Positions 9,230 to 18,904 of a DNA stretch of 64,000 nt are shown here, one piece after another; within the stretch, counting starts at the first letter, position 1; the number at the start of each line of letters is the position of its first letter. Source of the stretch: Sulfurospirillum sp. GTDB lineage: Bacteria > Campylobacterota > Campylobacteria > Campylobacterales > Sulfurospirillaceae. Under the pieces are notes generated by a model. The model was given only the letters and a program-made list of their open reading frames with translations. It made no database searches and had not been told where the DNA came from. The position numbers and the translations under genes were made by a program. The stretch spans positions 270,266 through 334,265 of the forward strand of contig JADGDR010000002.1 of the NCBI GenBank assembly GCA_016744795.1. Reading direction: 5' to 3'.

Positions 9230-9805
9230 TTATAGTTTTATGATTCTATCACTGCACCAAGAAGCAAGATTTTCATCATGAGTTATAAGAAGTATTCCAA
9301 CTCTATTCAGGAATTTTACTAATAACTTCATAACTTCTAATTGAGTAATGTTATCTAAGGCACTTGTAGGTTCATCTGCTAAAATAATTTTTGGTTTCAT
9401 TAAAAGTGCTCTTAAAATTGAACAACGCTGGAGTTGACCACCACTTAGTTTATGAGGTTTTTGTTCTAGTAGCGAGATGTCAAGTTCAAGTGAGTTGCAA
9501 ATGTCTTCATAACCTTCTAGTGAAGCTACATCTCCAATTTGATTTTTAATTGTATATGTGGGATGAAAAGATGTATATGGGTCTTGAAAAACCTGTGTTA
9601 TCTCTTTACATGTAATAGTTCCCTTTAATGGGACTAAATTGTTTGTTATTAGTTCAAATAAAGTACTTTTTCCAGATCCACTAGCCCCTAAAACAGATAC
9701 GACTTCACCTATGTTTACATGTAAAGATAAATCTTTATATAATATAGGCGAATTTTTATATCCAAAAGTTAGATTGTCTACATGTAAAACTCTATGCTCT
9801 TGCAT
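9230..9805 (-). CDS. Lone ABC transporter ATP-binding protein, oligopeptide/nickel-type
   Basis: 191-residue ABC ATPase with Walker A GASGSGKST, Q-loop VFQDPYTSFHP, signature LSGGQLQR and Walker [13 protein letters not shown]. The Q-loop wording (QDPYTSFHPTYT) resembles the Dpp/Opp/NikE class, but no permease or binding protein is adjacent and the C-terminal oligopeptide extension is absent. The start chosen is ATG 9805 (MQEHRVLHVD), overlapping the proA end by 14 bases; longer readings run inside proA. Three TACATGTA octamers fall in this short gene. Substrate unknown. Confidence 0.8.
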   Translation of the reverse strand: MQEHRVLHVDNLTFGYKNSPILYKDLSLHVNIGEVVSVLGASGSGKSTLFELITNNLVPLKGTITCKEITQVFQDPYTSFHPTYTIKNQIGDVASLEGYEDICNSLELDISLLEQKPHKLSGGQLQRCSILRALLMKPKIILADEPTSALDNITQLEVMKLLVKFLNRVGILLITHDENLASWCSDRIIKL

Positions 9806-11027
9806 GACCTTTCCCGTATATCTTAAATTTGTATGTTGTAAGGTCATTGATGCCCATAGGACCACGAGCATGGAGTTTATTTGTACTTATACCAACTTCT
9901 GCTCCAAATCCAAATTCTGCACCATCTGTGTATCTTGTGCTAGCATTTATATAAACACAAGCTGAATCAACACCATTTAAGAAGTTTTCTCCTGTTGTAT
10001 AGTTCTCAGTTATGATAGCTTCTGAGTGACCTGAGCCAAATTTATTTATATGTTTTATTGCTTCGTCAACATTTTTGACTATTTTAATGGAGAGAATGTT
10101 TTCTAAATATTCTGTACTAAAATCTTCTTCGCAAGCTAGTTTAACATCTATAGAATTAAGTGTAAGTTCACACCCTCTCAGTTCTGTTCCAAACTTATCG
10201 AATTCTACTTTTAGAAGTTTTAAAACTCTTTTGGCAACATCTTCATGGACTAAAAGAGTTTCCATTGCATTACAAACTCCAGTTCTTTGGCATTTTGCAT
10301 TTATTGATATTTTTACTGCACTTTGAATGTTAGCATCTTTATCAATATAAGTATGGCAAAGACCTTTGTCGTGTTTGATTACTGGCATAGTTGCATTTTC
10401 ACTAATATAGCGTATTAGTCCTTCCCCTCCACGAGGAATAACTAAGTCTATATACTGATTCATTTTTATCAGTTTTGCAACTCCTTCTCTAGTATTATCA
10501 GGGATAAGAGAGATTATATCTTTTGGTAAATCATTTTGTATAAGAACACTTTGAAGAATTTTTGCAATAAAATGGTTAGAGTTATGTGCTTCTTTGCCAC
10601 CTTTTAATACGCATACATTACCACTTTTAAAACATAGGGCTGCTGTATCACTTGTTACATTTGGTCTACTTTCATATATGATAGCTATAACTCCAATAGG
10701 AACTGATACTTTTTCAATACGAAGTCCACTAGGTACAACCCATCCGTCCAGTACACGACCAACTGGTTCTTTTAATATTGCTATTTCATCTATGGCTTTT
10801 GCCATATCTTCTACTCTTGAATCATCTAAAAAAAGTCTATCAAGAAGAGCAGGATTTAATCCACTATTTTTTCCTGCTAATATGTCTTTTCTATTCTCTT
10901 TTATGATATTAGTACTATTTTGTCTTAAAGCATCTGCCATTAAATGCAAAATTTTATTTTTTTTATTTGGTTCTAGAGAAGAAATTATATAACTAGAGTG
11001 TTTTAGATTTTTTAAGAAAATGTCCAT
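9792..11027 (-). CDS. proA: Gamma-glutamyl phosphate reductase
   Basis: 411 residues, standard ProA length. It reduces gamma-glutamyl phosphate to glutamate semialdehyde with NADPH in proline synthesis. The catalytic Cys is in QRTGVCNAMETLLVH near residue 250; IYESRPNVTSD near 115 and LKGGKEAHNSN near 140 are family signatures. proB is not in the window. The divergent flavoprotein gene shares an 82-base promoter region upstream. Confidence 0.95.
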   Translation of the reverse strand: MDIFLKNLKHSSYIISSLEPNKKNKILHLMADALRQNSTNIIKENRKDILAGKNSGLNPALLDRLFLDDSRVEDMAKAIDEIAILKEPVGRVLDGWVVPSGLRIEKVSVPIGVIAIIYESRPNVTSDTAALCFKSGNVCVLKGGKEAHNSNHFIAKILQSVLIQNDLPKDIISLIPDNTREGVAKLIKMNQYIDLVIPRGGEGLIRYISENATMPVIKHDKGLCHTYIDKDANIQSAVKISINAKCQRTGVCNAMETLLVHEDVAKRVLKLLKVEFDKFGTELRGCELTLNSIDVKLACEEDFSTEYLENILSIKIVKNVDEAIKHINKFGSGHSEAIITENYTTGENFLNGVDSACVYINASTRYTDGAEFGFGAEVGISTNKLHARGPMGINDLTTYKFKIYGKGHARA

Positions 11028-11074
11028 TTTTAGCCTTATATATTAGGTATTTATTTTATTTTACTATTTTTTGC

Positions 11075-11080
11075 TATAAT
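11075..11080 (+). promoter_or_regulatory. -10 element upstream of the flavoprotein gene
   Basis: TATAAT preceded by TTTTTTGC, 30 bases before the ATG at 11110, in the spacer divergent from proA. Confidence 0.55.
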
Positions 11081-11109
11081 AATCTATTAAATCAAAATAT
11101 GGATACAAA

Positions 11110-12063
11110 ATGCAACAAGTTTATGATATGGTTATAATTGGTGGTGGTCCTGGTGGAATTGGTGCTGCTGTTGAAGCTAAGGTATTAGGATTAGATAAAA
11201 TCTTAATGATAGAAAAGGGAGATAACCATTCTCAAACAATTAGAAAGTTTTATAAAGACAATAAAAGAGTAGACAAAGACTATAAAGGACAAGTCGTAGA
11301 GTTAGCTGGTAATGTTGACTTTAAAGATGGTACTAAAGAGACTACACTTAACTATTTTGATGAACTTTTAGATAATGACGAGATAGATACGTCATTTAAT
11401 TCAGAAGTTGAAAAAATAAAAAAAGATGGTGATATTTTTCAAATCATCACTTCTAGTGCTGGATATATGTCAAAAAATGTGATAATAGCTATAGGAACCA
11501 TGGGTAAACCAAATAAGCCAAATTATAAAATACCACCTTCTGTTCGCCAAAGAGTAAATTTTAATCTTGATAAGTGTTCAAGTGGAGAAAAACTTCTTAT
11601 GGTTGGAGGAGGAAATTCAGCAGCTGAGTATGCAATAGAACTCTCAAAAACGAATACACTGACATTAAACTATAGAAGAGATAAGTTTAACAGACTTAAT
11701 GAAATTAATGAAAAAATGATATATGAATATAATGGACAAGAAAAACTTAGATTAAGAATGTCAACAGATATTGAATCACTAGAGAATGAAAATGGTTTAG
11801 TTAAAGTTAATTTTAATGACGGCTATTACACTCTTTACGATAGAATAATCTACGCGATAGGTGGAACAACACCTGTTGATTTCTTAAAGCTTTGTGGTAT
11901 AACTTTTGATGAAAAAAATAAACCAGAATTTGATGAAAATTTTGAATCAAAAACAAAAGGGCTATATCTTGCGGGAGATATAGCAGTACAAAGTGGTGGC
12001 TCAATTGCTATAGCGTTAAATCATGCTCATCATATAATTATGCATATCCTAAATAAGAAATAG
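11110..12063 (+). CDS. FAD/NAD(P)-dependent oxidoreductase (thioredoxin-reductase-like)
   Basis: 317 residues with two dinucleotide-binding motifs: the FAD motif GGGPGGIGAA at 11-20 and the NAD(P) motif MVGGGNSAAEYA near 157, plus the C-terminal FAD contact LYLAGDIA. No redox CxxC is visible, so it is not a thioredoxin reductase; it resembles the YpdA/CzcO-like flavoproteins annotated in Campylobacterota. Electron donor and acceptor are unknown. It begins a plus-strand run that continues to mnmH; four bases separate it from the next gene. Confidence 0.8.
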   Translation: MQQVYDMVIIGGGPGGIGAAVEAKVLGLDKILMIEKGDNHSQTIRKFYKDNKRVDKDYKGQVVELAGNVDFKDGTKETTLNYFDELLDNDEIDTSFNSEVEKIKKDGDIFQIITSSAGYMSKNVIIAIGTMGKPNKPNYKIPPSVRQRVNFNLDKCSSGEKLLMVGGGNSAAEYAIELSKTNTLTLNYRRDKFNRLNEINEKMIYEYNGQEKLRLRMSTDIESLENENGLVKVNFNDGYYTLYDRIIYAIGGTTPVDFLKLCGITFDEKNKPEFDENFESKTKGLYLAGDIAVQSGGSIAIALNHAHHIIMHILNKK

Positions 12064-12067
12064 CTGT

Positions 12068-14302
12068 ATGAAAAATAGTTCTTTTTCTATCTTTTTAAAC
12101 ATAATATTTGGTTTTTTACTTGTTGGCAGTATTTCTTTTTCTTATATTTTTGGAAACTTTGGTGGAATAAGTATAAAAGAATTAAATGATGGCTATTTAT
12201 TAAAAAAAGAATTAAGGTTTTCAGACCTTTCAGCTTCTTTACAAAAAAGATATATAGATAGAAAAAAATTTAAGACAAAAAATTCACAGAACACACCTTT
12301 AAAAGTTTTTGACGATGATGGAAATCCTCTATTTGAAGATGTAGAAGAGTTCAAAGAGATAGTAAACTCTTTAAAAAACAGAGTAACTTTTTTAGAAAGG
12401 CAAAATATAATTATTTCAACTGATAAAAGTGAATTACTTAAAATAGTTGCACATGAAAAATCTAAAAATAGTACAAAACAAAAAGCGTTACTTTCAAATA
12501 ATCTAGAAAAAATCAATGAAGCTGAACAACAGCATTATAAAAACATAAGTGAACTTACGAAAAAAATTAATGATTTACAAAGAGAAAACATAAATTTATC
12601 TCAACAATTAAACAAAAAAGATGATAGTTCAAAAGATATGATTGATAGTGTTAAAAAGCAAATTAATGAACAAAATAACCTAGCTATAGATAGAGAAGAA
12701 AAATTAAAAAAGTCATACGATATTAAATTTTCTACTTTGCAAAGTGAAAATAATTCACTAATAAAGCAGGTTAAAGAATCGACAAATAAACTTAAATCTC
12801 AGCAATCAACTACTGTTTTGGAACTTGCTAAAAAAGATCAGCGAATAACATTACTAGAGAATAAAATCAATAAAATGTTAATAGATAAAAATAGTATGTT
12901 AACTAAAAATTCACAAGACATATTGAAGATAGAGAATTATAACAGTAAGAAGTTAGAAGAATTTAATAATATAATTAAAAATAGTAGTTCAGAAAAAGAT
13001 GCCATTAAAGAAGAGTATAAAAAAACATTAACAAGGGTTGAAGATAAATATAAACTTTTGATAAATTCAAAGAAAGATGAGATTCAAATCTTAACTCAAA
13101 AACTATCGGATGAAAAGCAAAATAGTGTAATTGTACTTGAAAATAGTCAAAAAGAAATTCTAAAAAATAAAAAAGAGAATACGAATAAAGTATCAAAAAT
13201 AACTCAGAAAAACAAGATTAAAGCAGATGAATTAATATTAAAGACAGAAGATTTGACTCAAGAATTAAAGTCTTTACAGTCTAAAGAAAAAAGAGTTTTA
13301 TCAGAATTAGAAAGTAAAAAAATAGCGATTGTTTTGGATAAAGACAAGATTTCACAATTACAAGCTAAGATAAAAAAACTACAGAGTAATGAAAGAATTG
13401 TAGATGATGAAGTAAATGGATTAGTATTACAAAATGAAGAAAAGCATAATAAAAATTATAAGATATTAAATCATAAAATTGCAGTTCTTGAAATGGATGT
13501 AAAATCACAACAAGAAACAAAGGCAAAAGTAGTATCAAATTTTAATACTAAGAAAACAGAGCTAATTAATCAACTAAGTAGTGCAACTGACAATAATAAA
13601 AAGAAAGATATACTTATTGAAGAATTAAAAAAAGATATAAGTAAAGTAGAAAAAAAGAAAAAAGAACTTGAACAGAGTGAGCATGAAAAACTTGCATCTA
13701 TAAGACAATCTTTTGATGATTTGAAGTCAAGTATAGATTTGAGGGAAAAAAATTACGAAAGCAAAATAAAAACATTAAAAATTGATATTTCTAATAAAGA
13801 TATTGAACTTAGCCAAAAACATAAAGATAAGAAGAAACTAGGACAGTATGTACGTGAAATAACATCTTTAAAGAAAATATTAAAAGAGATGGATAGTGGG
13901 AAAAAAGTTCTAAAGATAAGAAGTACTTTAGAAAAATTAGGAAAAGTTGAATGTGGAGATATGGTTAGTGGTAATTTTAAGATAAGCTCTACATGTAAAG
14001 CTAAAGTTGAGAAGTTTTTAAATCAATATGATAACACGTACTATTTTGAAGTAATCCCAATTATTGGTACTGGTGGTTTTGCTTCTTTAAATAAAGTAAA
14101 AAGAGATGGTAGACTAGGTATCCCTGATAGTGAAATAAAAAGATTAACAAGACTCTCTAACATAGGACTTGGACGTGATAGGGCAAAAGAAGGTGGTTGG
14201 TTAATTCGTGATAGATTTGGTGATGATGTTAAGATAAGTTACACTGTTTATAGTATTGAGTCAAAAAGTAAGAGGGGTTTTGTTATACGTGCCTATAGAT
14301 AA
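12068..14302 (+). CDS. Large membrane-anchored coiled-coil protein
   Basis: 744 residues. One N-terminal TM helix (about 8-28) places the rest in the periplasm. Residues about 85-620 are an almost unbroken Lys/Glu/Gln/Asn-rich coiled coil. The last 110 residues form a compact domain with two Cys (VECGDM, STCKAK) and a segment LGRDRAKEGGWLIRDRFGDD that recalls the RA..V...L helix of OmpA-like peptidoglycan-binding domains; that likeness is only an inference. A tether between inner membrane and cell wall is plausible. Overlaps trmN by 14 bases. Confidence 0.7.
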   Translation: MKNSSFSIFLNIIFGFLLVGSISFSYIFGNFGGISIKELNDGYLLKKELRFSDLSASLQKRYIDRKKFKTKNSQNTPLKVFDDDGNPLFEDVEEFKEIVNSLKNRVTFLERQNIIISTDKSELLKIVAHEKSKNSTKQKALLSNNLEKINEAEQQHYKNISELTKKINDLQRENINLSQQLNKKDDSSKDMIDSVKKQINEQNNLAIDREEKLKKSYDIKFSTLQSENNSLIKQVKESTNKLKSQQSTTVLELAKKDQRITLLENKINKMLIDKNSMLTKNSQDILKIENYNSKKLEEFNNIIKNSSSEKDAIKEEYKKTLTRVEDKYKLLINSKKDEIQILTQKLSDEKQNSVIVLENSQKEILKNKKENTNKVSKITQKNKIKADELILKTEDLTQELKSLQSKEKRVLSELESKKIAIVLDKDKISQLQAKIKKLQSNERIVDDEVNGLVLQNEEKHNKNYKILNHKIAVLEMDVKSQQETKAKVVSNFNTKKTELINQLSSATDNNKKKDILIEELKKDISKVEKKKKELEQSEHEKLASIRQSFDDLKSSIDLREKNYESKIKTLKIDISNKDIELSQKHKDKKKLGQYVREITSLKKILKEMDSGKKVLKIRSTLEKLGKVECGDMVSGNFKISSTCKAKVEKFLNQYDNTYYFEVIPIIGTGGFASLNKVKRDGRLGIPDSEIKRLTRLSNIGLGRDRAKEGGWLIRDRFGDDVKISYTVYSIESKSKRGFVIRAYR

Positions 14303-14990
14303 GGCTCTCTACCTTTTTCAATATGAAAATGGGTATAGGTACAATAGTGACTCATTGGTATTGTATGATTTTATAGCTATGTTAAATCCAAAAGGTTTAG
14401 TTTTAGACGTTGGTAGTGGTAGTGGTATAGTTGGGCTTCTTTTAAAACGTGATTTCCCTAATATATCTTTAACACAGATTGATATTCAGTCTTTACATGT
14501 AGAGCTTACATGTAAAAGTGCGAAATACAATAATTTAGAATCTGAAGTATTCCAAGCTGACATAAGAGAGTATGATTTTGATAAAAAATTTGATTTCATA
14601 GTTTCTAATCCACCTTTTTATCATGAAGGAAGTCAACAAAGCATAAATGAACCTTTAAGAATAAGTAGATATTCGCAAGCACTTCCTTTTGATGAATTAT
14701 GTAAATCTGTCTCATCAAATATGAGACCAAGAGGCTCTTTTGTTTTTTGTTATGATGCAAAACAGATTGATTTTTTGTTAAGTATACTTTTGCAAAACAA
14801 GTTTAAGGTTAATCATCTTAGATTTATTCATACAAAAGAGGATAAAGATGCCTCAGTAGTTTTAGTTCATGCAAAAAAGAGTTCAAAATCTCTATGTAAA
14901 ATTTTAGCACCTATTTATATGAATTCTAAAGAAGTACAGAGTATCTATAAAAATACAAAAACCAAGAGTTTAATATGTCCGAATTTATAA
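14289..14990 (+). CDS. trmN: tRNA1(Val) (adenine37-N6)-methyltransferase
   Basis: About 233 residues. The SAM-binding motif LDVGSGSGIVGLLL is followed by the N6-adenine methyltransferase motif NPPFY (SNPPFYHEGS). The YRYNSDSLVLYDF N-terminus matches the TrmN6/YfiC family, which methylates A37 of valine tRNA. I prefer the GTG at 14289, with GAGGGG 11 bases upstream; a TTG at 14256 in the same frame is the alternative. It overlaps the coiled-coil gene before and the Cys-cluster gene after. Two TACATGTA octamers lie 13 bases apart within it. Confidence 0.82.
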   Translation: MPIDKALYLFQYENGYRYNSDSLVLYDFIAMLNPKGLVLDVGSGSGIVGLLLKRDFPNISLTQIDIQSLHVELTCKSAKYNNLESEVFQADIREYDFDKKFDFIVSNPPFYHEGSQQSINEPLRISRYSQALPFDELCKSVSSNMRPRGSFVFCYDAKQIDFLLSILLQNKFKVNHLRFIHTKEDKDASVVLVHAKKSSKSLCKILAPIYMNSKEVQSIYKNTKTKSLICPNL

Positions 14991-15355
14991 AAAAAGATGG
15001 TTTTGACTTTTCCTTTGATGTCAAAGCTTGTGAAGTGTGTGGAGGTAGGTGTTGTATAGGTGAAAGTGGATATATTTGGGTTAATCAATCAGAGATAATT
15101 GCACTTAGTGAAAGGTTAAATTTAAAAAGAGATGAGTTTATAAATAAGTATTTATCTAAAATTGGGTATCGTTATACTCTTAAAGAGTTAGGTTTTAACG
15201 GTGGCTTTAGATGTGTTTTTTTTGATATAGAAAAAAAACAGTGTAGTGTTTACGAAGATAGACCAACACAATGTAGAACTTTTCCTTTTTGGGAATATTT
15301 TAAAAACAATATAAGAGAGGTAGAAAAAGAGTGTCCAGGTATATACAAGCTTTAG
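14975..15355 (+). CDS. YkgJ-family Cys-cluster protein (putative Zn/Fe chelator)
   Basis: 126 residues with the YkgJ (CxxCxxxCC) signature: CEVCGGRCC near residues 18-26, then CVFFDIEKKQCSVYEDRP and QCRTFPFW. Family members bind Zn or an Fe-S cluster; no enzymatic role is established. Overlaps trmN by 16 bases and the next lipoprotein gene by 25, so all are one transcription unit. Confidence 0.85.
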   Translation: MSEFIKKDGFDFSFDVKACEVCGGRCCIGESGYIWVNQSEIIALSERLNLKRDEFINKYLSKIGYRYTLKELGFNGGFRCVFFDIEKKQCSVYEDRPTQCRTFPFWEYFKNNIREVEKECPGIYKL

Positions 15356-16602
15356 TTATAATTCTAGTTGTGTTTTTTGCAGGGTGTTCTGTAAAACAAT
15401 CAACTACCAGTCAAGTAGGTAAAAAGTCTTTTGAAAAAGAAGATTATATGATATTAGAAGCGTTGGAGCAACAACAAGCTGGTAATCCTAAAAATGCTAT
15501 ACAGATATATAAAGTACTATATAAAAGAAGTGATAAAATCAACTATCTTATAGAAGCAACAAAAATATCTTTTGTATCAGCCGATACCAAGCAAACTAAA
15601 GAGTTATTGAAGATTGCTTTAGAAAAATACCCAAATAATAGTGAGTTTAAACGAATAGAGATAGGTTTTTTAATTAATCAAAAGAAGAATAAAGAAGCTG
15701 AAGAAAAAGTTTTATTACTTTTAGAAAATGATAAAAGTGAAATAAACCTAAAAATAGCAGGAAGCATATACTTACAGACTAAATCTTATGATTTAGCATT
15801 AAAGTATTTTGAGAGTGCGTATAGAATTAGCATGGATGAAAACTCTTTATTACATATAATTGATATAGAGTATAATTATCTGGATAAAAAAGATGATGCC
15901 ATAGCTCTTTTAGAAACTCATATACGAATGCAAACTTGCGAGATAAATAGTTGTTTTAAACTCATAGAAATATATGGCAAAGAGAAAAATATTAACGGAG
16001 TAATATCAACATATAAAAAACTATATTTTCGTTTTAAAAATGAGGCATATGCAAAAAAAGTTGTAGAACTTCTTATATATATTAAAGACAAAAATGCTGC
16101 TATAAGATTTTTAGAAAAGAGTGGATATAACCAAGAGATGTTACTTGGCATCTATGTCTCTTCTCGTGATTTTAAGGCTGCATATACAGTAGCTAAACGT
16201 CTTTACGAGAAGACTTCAAATATTAATTATCTTGGAAGAATGGCAATTTATGAGTATGAATCCAATAAAAATAAACTCAACGATAAAATTTTAAAATCAG
16301 TATCAAATAAATTTGAGAAGGTGATTACAAAATTACATGATCCTTTATATTTTAACTATTATGGTTACCTTTTGATTGATCATAATATAGATATAAAAAG
16401 AGGTATAGGACTTGTACAAGAGGCTCTTTTAAAAGAGCCTAATTCTCTGTTTTATCTTGATTCTTTAGCTTGGGGATATTATAAACTTGGACGTTGTAAA
16501 GAGGCGAAAGAAATTATGGACAAACTAATTAAAGTTAGTAAAGAAGCAGAGTTGCTAGGGCATTCAAAAAAAATAAACAGATGTGTAAAAGGCAAAAAAT
16601 AG
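15331..16602 (+). CDS. TPR-repeat lipoprotein
   Basis: 423 residues. Signal peptide of about 18 residues with lipobox VFFAGC, lipidated Cys at C19; the rest is a stack of tetratricopeptide-like helical pairs, for example NEAYAKKVVELLIYIKDKNA and NSLFYLDSLAWGYYKLGRCK. GTG start within the previous gene. Probably a periplasm-facing scaffold. Its stop directly abuts trpC (TAGATG), so the two are coupled. Specific function unknown. Confidence 0.8.
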   Translation: MSRYIQALVIILVVFFAGCSVKQSTTSQVGKKSFEKEDYMILEALEQQQAGNPKNAIQIYKVLYKRSDKINYLIEATKISFVSADTKQTKELLKIALEKYPNNSEFKRIEIGFLINQKKNKEAEEKVLLLLENDKSEINLKIAGSIYLQTKSYDLALKYFESAYRISMDENSLLHIIDIEYNYLDKKDDAIALLETHIRMQTCEINSCFKLIEIYGKEKNINGVISTYKKLYFRFKNEAYAKKVVELLIYIKDKNAAIRFLEKSGYNQEMLLGIYVSSRDFKAAYTVAKRLYEKTSNINYLGRMAIYEYESNKNKLNDKILKSVSNKFEKVITKLHDPLYFNYYGYLLIDHNIDIKRGIGLVQEALLKEPNSLFYLDSLAWGYYKLGRCKEAKEIMDKLIKVSKEAELLGHSKKINRCVKGKK

Positions 16603-17388
16603 ATGATTTTAGATGAGATAATAGAAAAAACAAAATATGATTTAGAAAAAAGAAAAAAAGAGTTTACCTTAGATTGGCTAGGAAGAAGCTTAGCATTTAA
16701 CCCCTTTGCCCCAAGAGATATAAAACCATATCTTACAGCGACCAAAGAAAACCCATATAGAATCATAGCAGAAGTAAAAAAAGCAAGTCCAAGTAAAGGC
16801 ATTATAAGAGAAGATTTTGATCCACTTTTTATAGCCCAAGAGTATGAAAAAGGTGGAGCAAGTGCTATTTCAGTTTTAACTGAGCCTCATTATTTTAAGG
16901 GAAATATAGAGTATTTAACAGGTATAAGAAGATACGTTTCCACACCACTTTTAAGAAAAGATTTTATAATAGATGAGTATCAGGTTCTTGAAGCGGTTGT
17001 TTATGGAGCTGATTTTATTTTACTTATTGCAAAAGCACTTAGTAAAAAAGAGTTAAAATCTTTACTAGAGTACACATGGCGACTTGGTATGGACGCTTTA
17101 GTTGAAATTCATGATAAAGAAGATTTAACAAAGGCTATTTTTGCTGGAGCAAATATAATTGGAATTAATCACAGAAATCTAGATACTTTTGAGATGGATA
17201 TGAATTTGACAGAGAAACTTATGCCTCTTATTCCAAATGGAAAAATAATAGTTGCTGAGAGTGGATTAAATGATAAAGAGACCATAGAACGGTTAAGTAA
17301 AGTTGGAGCCGATGCATTTTTAATTGGCGAACATTTTATGAAAAAAGATAATATAAAAGAATCTTTAAAAGAGTTAATAAAGGTATAA
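16603..17388 (+). CDS. trpC: Indole-3-glycerol phosphate synthase
   Basis: 261 residues, a single-domain TrpC (not fused to TrpF). [18 protein letters not shown] near 58 holds the phosphate- and substrate-binding Lys/Ser/Pro, [12 protein letters not shown] near 113 the catalytic Lys and Asp, and VAESGL near 220 the phosphate loop. It closes the indole ring in tryptophan synthesis. It lies apart from the other trp genes, as often in this phylum. Confidence 0.95.
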   Translation: MILDEIIEKTKYDLEKRKKEFTLDWLGRSLAFNPFAPRDIKPYLTATKENPYRIIAEVKKASPSKGIIREDFDPLFIAQEYEKGGASAISVLTEPHYFKGNIEYLTGIRRYVSTPLLRKDFIIDEYQVLEAVVYGADFILLIAKALSKKELKSLLEYTWRLGMDALVEIHDKEDLTKAIFAGANIIGINHRNLDTFEMDMNLTEKLMPLIPNGKIIVAESGLNDKETIERLSKVGADAFLIGEHFMKKDNIKESLKELIKV

Positions 17389-17389
17389 A

Positions 17390-17875
17390 ATGGACTATAT
17401 GTATGCCCCTTGGAGAGATGATTATATAAATGGCAAAGAAAGGGGCTGTCCTTTTTGTAATATTGTAAACGACAATACTCTTGATAACGAAAGACATGTT
17501 TTGTACCGTGGGAAAAAATGTTTTTTGGTTATGAATAAATATCCATATACTCCAGGGCATTTTATGGTAATTCCTGATTTACATGTAGATGCTATTGAAG
17601 TTTTGCCAAGTGAAGTTTGGTTGGAGATGAGTGAGCTTGTGCAAAAATCAGTAAAATTATTAAAAAATGAGTTTAAAGTAGATGGGGTCAATATAGGTAT
17701 GAATTTAGGGGAATGTGGAGGTGCTGGTATTGCTGAGCATGTTCATTATCATGTAGTTCCTAGATGGAAAAAAGATATGAATTTTATTACAACTATTGCA
17801 AACACAAGAGTTTACTCAACAGATTTTGAAAAGATATATATTAAATTAAAAGATTTAATAATATCAAATTTTTAG
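17390..17875 (+). CDS. HIT-family nucleotide hydrolase/transferase
   Basis: 161 residues. The histidine triad HVHYHVVPRW places His at 117, 119 and 121 with the usual hydrophobics between. A CPFC pair at 20-23 probably binds zinc. Length and zinc knuckle place it with the Ap4A phosphorylase-like HIT branch. One base after the trpC stop. Physiological substrate not determinable. Confidence 0.88.
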   Translation: MDYMYAPWRDDYINGKERGCPFCNIVNDNTLDNERHVLYRGKKCFLVMNKYPYTPGHFMVIPDLHVDAIEVLPSEVWLEMSELVQKSVKLLKNEFKVDGVNIGMNLGECGGAGIAEHVHYHVVPRWKKDMNFITTIANTRVYSTDFEKIYIKLKDLIISNF

Positions 17876-17887
17876 GTGTGATTAAAA

Positions 17888-18904
17888 ATGTTAAATGAAA
17901 TAAATATAAATGATTTTTATAAAGATATAAATAATTATGATTTGATAATAGATGCTAGAAGCCCAAAAGAGTTTGAAGATTCACATCTTCCAACTGCCCT
18001 AAACCTTTACTCTTTAAATGATGAAGAACATCATGAGATAGGAGAAATGTATGTGCAATACTCAAAACAAAATGCAAAAGTATTGGGAGCTAGTTATATT
18101 TGTCAAAATGCTTCAAATCATCTCAAAACAATCAACAAACTATGCTCACTTGGTGCAAAAATAGGAATTTACTGTGCAAGAGGAGGGCTTCGTTCAACTT
18201 CACTTGCAACTATACTTTCCATAACAGGATATAGAGTTTACAAGATTGAAAAAGGATACAAAGACTATAGACAATATGTTTTAAATTACATACAAGAATT
18301 TGAGCATGAGAATTTTATTGTTCTTGGAGGTAACACTGGATGTGGAAAAAGTGAACTGATACGAAAACTTTCTCCTTCCCTTGATCTTGAAGGTTTAGCA
18401 AATCATTTTGGTTCTACTTTTGGACTTATGAATGGTTCACAACCTACACAAAAAGCTTTTGAAAATAATTTAGCGTATGAATTACAAAACATAGATGAAA
18501 AAAGCTGGATTTTTGTAGAAGGCGAAAGCAAAAGAATAGGCTCAGTGACTCAACCAAGTCTACTTTATAGTAGACTTCAAAGTAGTCTTAGAGTGGAAAT
18601 AACTGCTCCTTTAGAACAACGCGTAAAACGTATATTGAAAGATTATATAAACATAGATGATGAGTATTTTTTTGCATCCATGAATAAGATAACACCATAT
18701 ATAAGTAAAAATTCAAAACTTGAAGCTATAAAGAGTTATGAAAATGGTGAGCTCTTTAAAGTAGCAGAAATTCTCTTAGTAGATTACTATGACAAGGTAT
18801 ATAGAAAACCTAAAAAGATAGACTATATCATAGATAATACTAATGAGAGTGAGGCTCTACTTGAGTTGAGTAATCTGCAATCAAAATTAATCCTTCAGGG
18901 GTAA
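17888..18904 (+). CDS. mnmH: tRNA 2-selenouridine synthase
   Basis: 338 residues in two domains: an N-terminal rhodanese domain with the active Cys in YCARGGLRS (C96), and a C-terminal P-loop domain with GGNTGCGKSE near 147-156. MnmH exchanges sulfur for selenium at wobble uridine 34 through a geranylated intermediate. It implies SelD-dependent selenophosphate supply elsewhere. The 3' end overlaps the convergent nikO gene by 65 bases, unusually long here. Confidence 0.92.
   Translation: MLNEININDFYKDINNYDLIIDARSPKEFEDSHLPTALNLYSLNDEEHHEIGEMYVQYSKQNAKVLGASYICQNASNHLKTINKLCSLGAKIGIYCARGGLRSTSLATILSITGYRVYKIEKGYKDYRQYVLNYIQEFEHENFIVLGGNTGCGKSELIRKLSPSLDLEGLANHFGSTFGLMNGSQPTQKAFENNLAYELQNIDEKSWIFVEGESKRIGSVTQPSLLYSRLQSSLRVEITAPLEQRVKRILKDYINIDDEYFFASMNKITPYISKNSKLEAIKSYENGELFKVAEILLVDYYDKVYRKPKKIDYIIDNTNESEALLELSNLQSKLILQG

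Noticed and set aside
10594..10992. 132-codon plus-strand frame inside proA
   Set aside because: Antisense shadow of a well-supported gene, with no ribosome site or recognisable protein features.
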